Under the pieces are notes generated by a model. It made no database searches, had not been told where the DNA came from, and saw only the letters and a list, made by a program, of their open reading frames with translations. Below, in pieces: positions 59,895 to 64,000 of a stretch of DNA of 64,000 nucleotides (position 1 is its first letter; each line of letters starts with the position of its first letter). The stretch is from positions 124,001 through 188,000 of the forward strand of contig NZ_JAPNTZ010000017.1 of the NCBI RefSeq assembly GCF_026626335.1, read 5' to 3'. The position numbers were made by a program, and so were the translations under genes. Origin of the DNA: Paractinoplanes pyxinae (lineage in GTDB: Bacteria > Actinomycetota > Actinomycetes > Mycobacteriales > Micromonosporaceae).

Positions 59895-61112
59895 GTGCAT
59901 GAGTACGGTGTTTCACGTGAAACCGAGTCATCTCTCGACCGCAATCGCGCGTCCGGAGCGGGCTCGAGCGGCCATAGTGGCGCATTGAACACCGGCGAAC
60001 AGGGCGTGCCCGCGCCACGCGCAGGCAGTAGCTATCCTGGCGGCGGCCAGATTTACGGATCCCCGGCTCAGCAGGCAGGTCCGGAGGAAACGCGGGTAGC
60101 GCCGGCGCCTCGATCGGCTCCGCCAGCGGTTTCGGCCGCTCCCGTATCGGCGTCGCCCATATCGGGTAGCCCCGTGTCCCCTGTTGATGCTCCGTTGGGA
60201 CCGGACGAGCATGTTTCACGTGAAACGCCGAGCCGGGATGAAGACGATCCACCCCTAGCCATGGAAGCGTTGCGAGCTGTGCAGATCCTCAACCCGAGCG
60301 GCGAGATCACCATGCCGCGTCCGGACCACCCGAGGGTGCTCTGCGTCGCGAACCAGAAGGGCGGCGTCGGTAAGACCACCACGACCGTGAACCTTGCCGT
60401 GGCCCTGGCGCTGCACGGCAACCGCGTCCTCGTGGTCGACCTCGACCCGCAAGGAAACGCGTCAACCGGCCTCAACGTGCCTCACCACGCCGGCGTGCCG
60501 GACGTGTACGACTGCCTGATCGACAACGTGCCGCTGTCTGAGGTGGCCCAGCCGGTCGAAGGTATCCCGAACCTGTGGTGCGTGCCGGCGACGATCGACC
60601 TCGCCGGTGCGGAAATTGAGCTGGTCTCGGTGGTCGCTCGCGAGTCCCGGCTGGCCCGGGCCATCGCGGCGCACCCCGAGCAGTTCGACTACGTCTTCAT
60701 CGACTGCCCGCCGTCACTCGGCCTGCTGACGGTCAACGCCCTGTGCGCGGCGCAGGAAGTGCTCATCCCCATTCAGTGCGAGTACTACGCGCTCGAGGGT
60801 CTGAACCAGCTGATCAACAACATCAACCTCGTCCGCCAGCACCTGAACCCGACGCTGGACGTTTCGACGATCCTGCTGACCATGTACGACCGCCGCACGC
60901 GCCTGGCCGACGCGGTCGAGCAGGACGTGCGGAACCACTTCGGGACCAAGGTGCTCAACGCCGTCATCCCCCGAAACGTGCGTGTTTCGGAGGCTCCTAG
61001 CTACGGGCAGTCCGTGATGACCTACGATCCGGGTTCACGGGGCGCGACCAGCTACTTCGAGGCCGCCCTGGAGATCGCGATGCGTGGGGTCAACACGGGA
61101 GGCACCGCATGA
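59895..61112 (+). CDS. parA: Chromosome partitioning ATPase ParA (Soj)
   Basis: Walker-type ATPase that moves ParB-parS complexes. The core (from about 60261, MEALRAVQILNPSG) has VLCVANQKGGVGKTTTTVNLA (deviant Walker A KGGVGKT), LVVDLDPQGNASTGLN and FIDCPPSLGLLTVNAL (Walker B). GTG 59895 with AGGGA seven bases upstream is my chosen start, giving 405 residues with a disordered leader. The same frame remains open to ATG 59295 (605 residues), directly after rsmG, so the start is uncertain. Two parS sites lie in the leader coding sequence. The stop overlaps parB (ATGA). Confidence 0.88.
   Translation: MHEYGVSRETESSLDRNRASGAGSSGHSGALNTGEQGVPAPRAGSSYPGGGQIYGSPAQQAGPEETRVAPAPRSAPPAVSAAPVSASPISGSPVSPVDAPLGPDEHVSRETPSRDEDDPPLAMEALRAVQILNPSGEITMPRPDHPRVLCVANQKGGVGKTTTTVNLAVALALHGNRVLVVDLDPQGNASTGLNVPHHAGVPDVYDCLIDNVPLSEVAQPVEGIPNLWCVPATIDLAGAEIELVSVVARESRLARAIAAHPEQFDYVFIDCPPSLGLLTVNALCAAQEVLIPIQCEYYALEGLNQLINNINLVRQHLNPTLDVSTILLTMYDRRTRLADAVEQDVRNHFGTKVLNAVIPRNVRVSEAPSYGQSVMTYDPGSRGATSYFEAALEIAMRGVNTGGTA
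59910..59923. promoter_or_regulatory. parS site in the parA leader
   Basis: Perfect GTTTCACGTGAAAC. In the parA frame it codes V-S-R-E-T. Confidence 0.95.
60213..60226. promoter_or_regulatory. parS site near the ParA core
   Basis: Perfect GTTTCACGTGAAAC, again coding V-S-R-E-T in frame, 48 bases upstream of the ParA core methionine codon. Confidence 0.95.
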
Positions 61113-62143
61113 AGAACCGTCCCCGGGGCGGGTTGGGTCGGGGCCTCGGTGCCTTGATCCCGACGGCACCGGCTGCCGCCCCCGAGGCGCCTGCCGCTGC
61201 CGCGCCGGTGCCCGCGGCGCCGCCGGCTCCGTCGCCTGCGCCCGCTCCCCCGGTCGAGTCGGTCGAGCCTTCGCCCGCACCTGCGCCGCCGGCCGACGAA
61301 CTCGCTCCGGTCCCGGGCGCCCGCTTCGCCGAGATCGCGGTCACCTCGATCGAGCCGAACGCGAAACAGCCGCGGCACGTCTTCGACGAGGAAGCGCTCG
61401 ACGAGCTCAAAACCTCGATCCAAGAGGTCGGCTTCCTGCAGCCGATCGTCGTCCGCGAGCTCGGCGAGGGTCGATACGAGCTCGTCATGGGTGAGCGCCG
61501 CTGGCGGGCCGCCCAGGCCGTCGGCCGCGAGACGATCCCCGCGATCGTGCGCGAAACCCGCGACGACGCCATGCTCCGCGACGCGCTGCTCGAGAACATC
61601 CACCGCGCCAACCTGAACCCGCTGGAAGAGGCGGCTGCGTACCAGCAGCTGCTCGAAGAGTTCGGCGCCACCCACGAAGAGCTGGCGAAGCGGATCGGCC
61701 GCAGCCGGCCGCAGATCTCCAACACCATCCGGCTGCTGAACCTGCCGGCTCCGGTGCAGCGGCGGGTAGCCGCCGGCGTCTTGTCGGCCGGCCACGCTCG
61801 CGCGCTGCTGGGCTTGGACGACAGCGACGCCCAGGAGAAGCTCGCGCTCCGGATCGTCGCGGAGGGTCTCTCCGTACGGGCCACCGAGGAACTGGTGTCG
61901 CTGGCCATCGCCGACGGACCGGCCAAGAAGGCCGCACCCTCACGCCGCCCGAAGGTGCACGCGCCGGCCCTCAACGACTTGGCCGAGCGTTTGTCCGACC
62001 GCTTCGACACTCGAGTGAAGGTCGACATCGGCCGCAACAAGGGCAAGATCACAATCGAGTTCGCCACCGTGGACGACCTCGAGCGCATAGTAGGCATGAT
62101 CGGCGTCGACGAAGAGGGCGCCAACACAGACGGCGAAGAGTAG
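61109..62143 (+). CDS. parB: ParB/Spo0J CTPase, parS-binding partition protein
   Basis: 344 residues. The N-terminus RGGLGRGLGALIPT is the ParA-stimulating motif; an Ala/Pro linker (about 20-70) follows. The CTP-binding domain has VTSIEPNAKQPRHVFD, GFLQPIVVREL, and GERRWRAAQ (GERRWRA signature) with ENIHRANLNPLEEAAAYQ. The helix-turn-helix is THEELAKRIGRSRPQISNTIRLLNLP (split: AKRIGRSRPQISNTIRLLN), and the C-terminal dimer domain begins near LNDLAERLSDRF. ATG 61109 overlaps the parA stop. A strong hairpin terminator follows. Confidence 0.97.
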   Translation: MKNRPRGGLGRGLGALIPTAPAAAPEAPAAAAPVPAAPPAPSPAPAPPVESVEPSPAPAPPADELAPVPGARFAEIAVTSIEPNAKQPRHVFDEEALDELKTSIQEVGFLQPIVVRELGEGRYELVMGERRWRAAQAVGRETIPAIVRETRDDAMLRDALLENIHRANLNPLEEAAAYQQLLEEFGATHEELAKRIGRSRPQISNTIRLLNLPAPVQRRVAAGVLSAGHARALLGLDDSDAQEKLALRIVAEGLSVRATEELVSLAIADGPAKKAAPSRRPKVHAPALNDLAERLSDRFDTRVKVDIGRNKGKITIEFATVDDLERIVGMIGVDEEGANTDGEE

Positions 62144-62159
62144 CCCGCCGAACAAACGC

Positions 62160-62193
62160 AACGGGGGCACGCGACTTATCGCGTGCCCCCGTT
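62160..62193 (+). terminator. Terminator after parB
   Basis: Perfect 15-bp stem AACGGGGGCACGCGA / TCGCGTGCCCCCGTT with a CTTA loop and a short T-rich tail. Ends the rpmH-to-parB direction of transcription. Confidence 0.85.
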
Positions 62194-63352
62194 CTTGTCA
62201 TCCAGGTCTTCTTATGCATCGACTATCTTCGCGATTAATCGGAGGGCCACCGCCGTTTAGCCCCATTTCGGCTTCTGTCAGAGCCATTCTCCTGAGGTTT
62301 TGAAACCGAGCTCCAGTCGATGATCAGGCAAATCTAACGCCCGATTCGATCCGTTTTGCGTCCTGCGGCGATCCGGAGCCGCGAGAGGCCGCCGTGATGC
62401 GTTGGCTCAAACTCCACGTTCCTGAAAATGACGGCGGACTCAAGCACCGTGTTCCTTTGTACCTACGTTGCACCGTTGGTGCAGTGTGACGGTGGATCTT
62501 TACATTGCTAGATGTACCCAACGTTCGATTAGATCAGGATGGCCCTCCGCCGCTTGCAGAACCGGACTGTCCGGGGCGGCGCACTAAGCAAGGGCGTGTG
62601 GCCGCCGCCCCTGGGCCAGCATCGTGCCGTGCGGGCACCAAGCTTGCTCGTGTCCATCGGCGAAACGCACTTGCCATCGGTGCCAGCTTCTAGCTGGATC
62701 ACGAACTCTCTCCAGGCGGTGCTGCCGAGCGAATCAGCCAGCACCGTGCTGCCCTGGCCCGCAGCGGGACTTGCCGCCCCTAATGGCATCACTACCGGTG
62801 CCACTCGACTGAACAGTCTCGGTTATACAACGGTGTATCGCCGCCGCCTTCAGCAGGTGTTGGCGATGCGGATGAGGTCAATCTCGGTGCTCAGGAAGGA
62901 GTCTTGAGGCCGAGGCCGTCACGCGTAGCTGAGTAGTTCTGGCGCCGAAGATCCGTGGTACCCGCCGGCCGAGTGCGACAGATGCCGCCTACAGGTCTGC
63001 TATTCAGTCGCCCGACAACACAAGAATCACCTTGGCTATGTCGTAGCGGTCAGGGCGGCGCAGTGGCGCGCGAACGCTGGGTCTAGTGCGTGTCGTCCAT
63101 CCTGTTCGAATACCCGCCGGCTCAGCATCCGGCTGTCATCCATCACTGACGCACGCCACCTCGTGTGAAGGACTGTATGCCAACTCGGATGGTGCTAGAC
63201 CACTGCGTCCGCTCCGACGATGAGCGCCAGGCCAGCTGGGAGGATTCAGCACCGCCGTACCGCTAGTTGTTTTCGCTGTGCGCTTGGTCCGCTCGGCGGC
63301 CGGCACCGGCCGCGTTGCTTGAGCCTGGCGGTCCGTGTCGGTGCGTAGCAGC

Positions 63353-63366
63353 GTTTCACGTGAAAC
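63353..63366. promoter_or_regulatory. parS site downstream of parB
   Basis: Perfect GTTTCACGTGAAAC about 1.2 kb past parB in non-coding sequence. Confidence 0.95.
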
Positions 63367-63435
63367 AAGCGCTAGCCGATCGCCCCTCTTGCCGTCAGGG
63401 CGGTACATCATGCGGCAGGGCGATGGAGGCAAGCC

Positions 63436-63449
63436 GTTTCACGTGGAAC
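63436..63449. promoter_or_regulatory. parS-like site, one mismatch
   Basis: GTTTCACGTGGAAC, one base from consensus, 83 bases from the perfect site at 63353. Confidence 0.75.
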
Positions 63450-63993
63450 AACGAGTGGCATGGCTGGGCAGCTGTCCACGACTTCGAAAATCGGCGCGCT
63501 GAAATCTTCCGCCTCTCCAATCCGCTCGCGCTAAGGAGTCGGCCGAAGCCAAGTCGAATTAGAGGCCGAGAGAAAGCTCCGTCATGCTCCTAGAGCTTCT
63601 TGCAAGGGCGACGTGTCGTACGACCAAAGAGCTGAAGCGTCCGTCATTGCCAAGCAGAGCCGGCCGATTCCCGCAGCACCCCCCCCGCTCGCCCATGCTT
63701 ACAGCGGCGTTGCACAGGCGCCGCCGAAGTGGGTCGCACTGGCCGACAGGGCAACATGGTGGACAGCTCATGGGACCCGAGCCCATTGCGCCGAGGCAGT
63801 AGCACTGCAAAGTCTGTACCTGCTGAGTCGGAGGCATCACCGAGGCCTGGCGGGCACTGCCGTTCGTCGAAGGGCACCGGCGGCCGAGAGACCGAGCCAC
63901 CTAGACCACCCACTGTCGAAGTGTGCAGCCGTTCAATCCTCTTCAAGCGTCTGCCCTCCATTAGGAGGCGATGATTAGGCAGTCGGGACCTGA

Positions 63994-64000
63994 GTTTCAC
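63994..64000. promoter_or_regulatory. Possible parS half-site cut by the window end
   Basis: GTTTCAC at the last seven bases is exactly the left half of parS; the right half would lie outside the window. Confidence 0.45.

Larger units (their letters stand above)
62194..64000. other. 1.8-kb region beyond parB without a convincing gene
   Basis: Both strands hold only short frames (none over 122 codons) with no conserved motif and irregular third-position composition. GC is visibly lower than in the coding blocks (for example 62210-62540). Its only clear features are parS sites at 63353 and 63436 and half a site at the edge. It may be a decayed locus or long non-coding partition region. Confidence 0.6.

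Noticed and set aside
62529..62907. Overlapping 91- and 122-codon frames beyond parB
   Set aside because: No conserved motif, no ribosome site and poor third-position GC; probably chance.

Overview
This window is the replication-origin region of a high-GC actinobacterium. The evidence is the order rodA-pstP-fhaB-fhaA-tRNA-Leu, then gyrA-gyrB, recF, gnd, dnaN, oriC, dnaA, rpmH, rnpA, yidD, yidC, jag, rsmG, parA, parB, together with frequent GTG/TTG starts, very high third-position GC and several TANNNT-N6/7-start (leaderless) promoters. Protein styles (Scr1/DUF397 pair, chaplin-like protein, long parA leader with parS) point to the Micromonosporaceae, probably an Actinoplanes-like genus; this is inference, not a computed placement.

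Layout. 1-3340: Ser/Thr-phosphorylation and cell-wall cluster on the minus strand (rodA partial, pstP, fhaB, fhaA), then tRNA-Leu(CAG). 4021-10420: a WecG-type glycosyltransferase, membrane and hypothetical proteins, an XRE/DUF397 pair, a PASTA membrane protein. 10432-16056: a glutamate-cysteine ligase-like enzyme, yceI with a divergent MarR gene, an AfsR/NB-ARC-TPR regulator. 16155-24820: an acyl-CoA catabolism cluster (acyl-CoA dehydrogenase, carboxyltransferase, HMG-CoA lyase, biotin carboxylase, TetR) interrupted by two exported proteins, one with five chaplin-like repeats. 24865-29369: a translationally coupled Hsp90-like/TPR pair. 29461-38924: housekeeping and accessory genes (sulfurtransferase, SGNH hydrolase, proS, CBS protein, SufE, DsbA-like, YbaK, NUDIX, CFA-synthase-like, excisionase-type HTH, DUF6461 lipoprotein).

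38998-62143 is the conserved origin block. tRNA-Ala, DLW-39, tRNA-Ile and a DUF3566 gene follow gyrB-gyrA. Two opposite-strand genes (45624, 46349) sit between gyrB and the DciA-like DUF721 gene. The dnaN-dnaA interval (about 1.4 kb) carries many DnaA boxes and is oriC. Beyond dnaA the genes run on the plus strand to parB, so replication and most transcription are co-oriented away from oriC.

parS sites (GTTTCACGTGAAAC) occur at 34542, 59910, 60213 and 63353, with a one-mismatch copy at 63436 and a possible cut copy at the window end. 62194-64000 has no convincing gene. The most interesting observations are the five-repeat chaplin-like protein and its place inside the catabolic cluster, a shared AACG-NN-CGTT operator that suggests the regulon of the TetR protein, a two-copy structured element after tRNA genes with compensatory changes, parS sites built into coding sequence, and the Hsp90-like/TPR pair.
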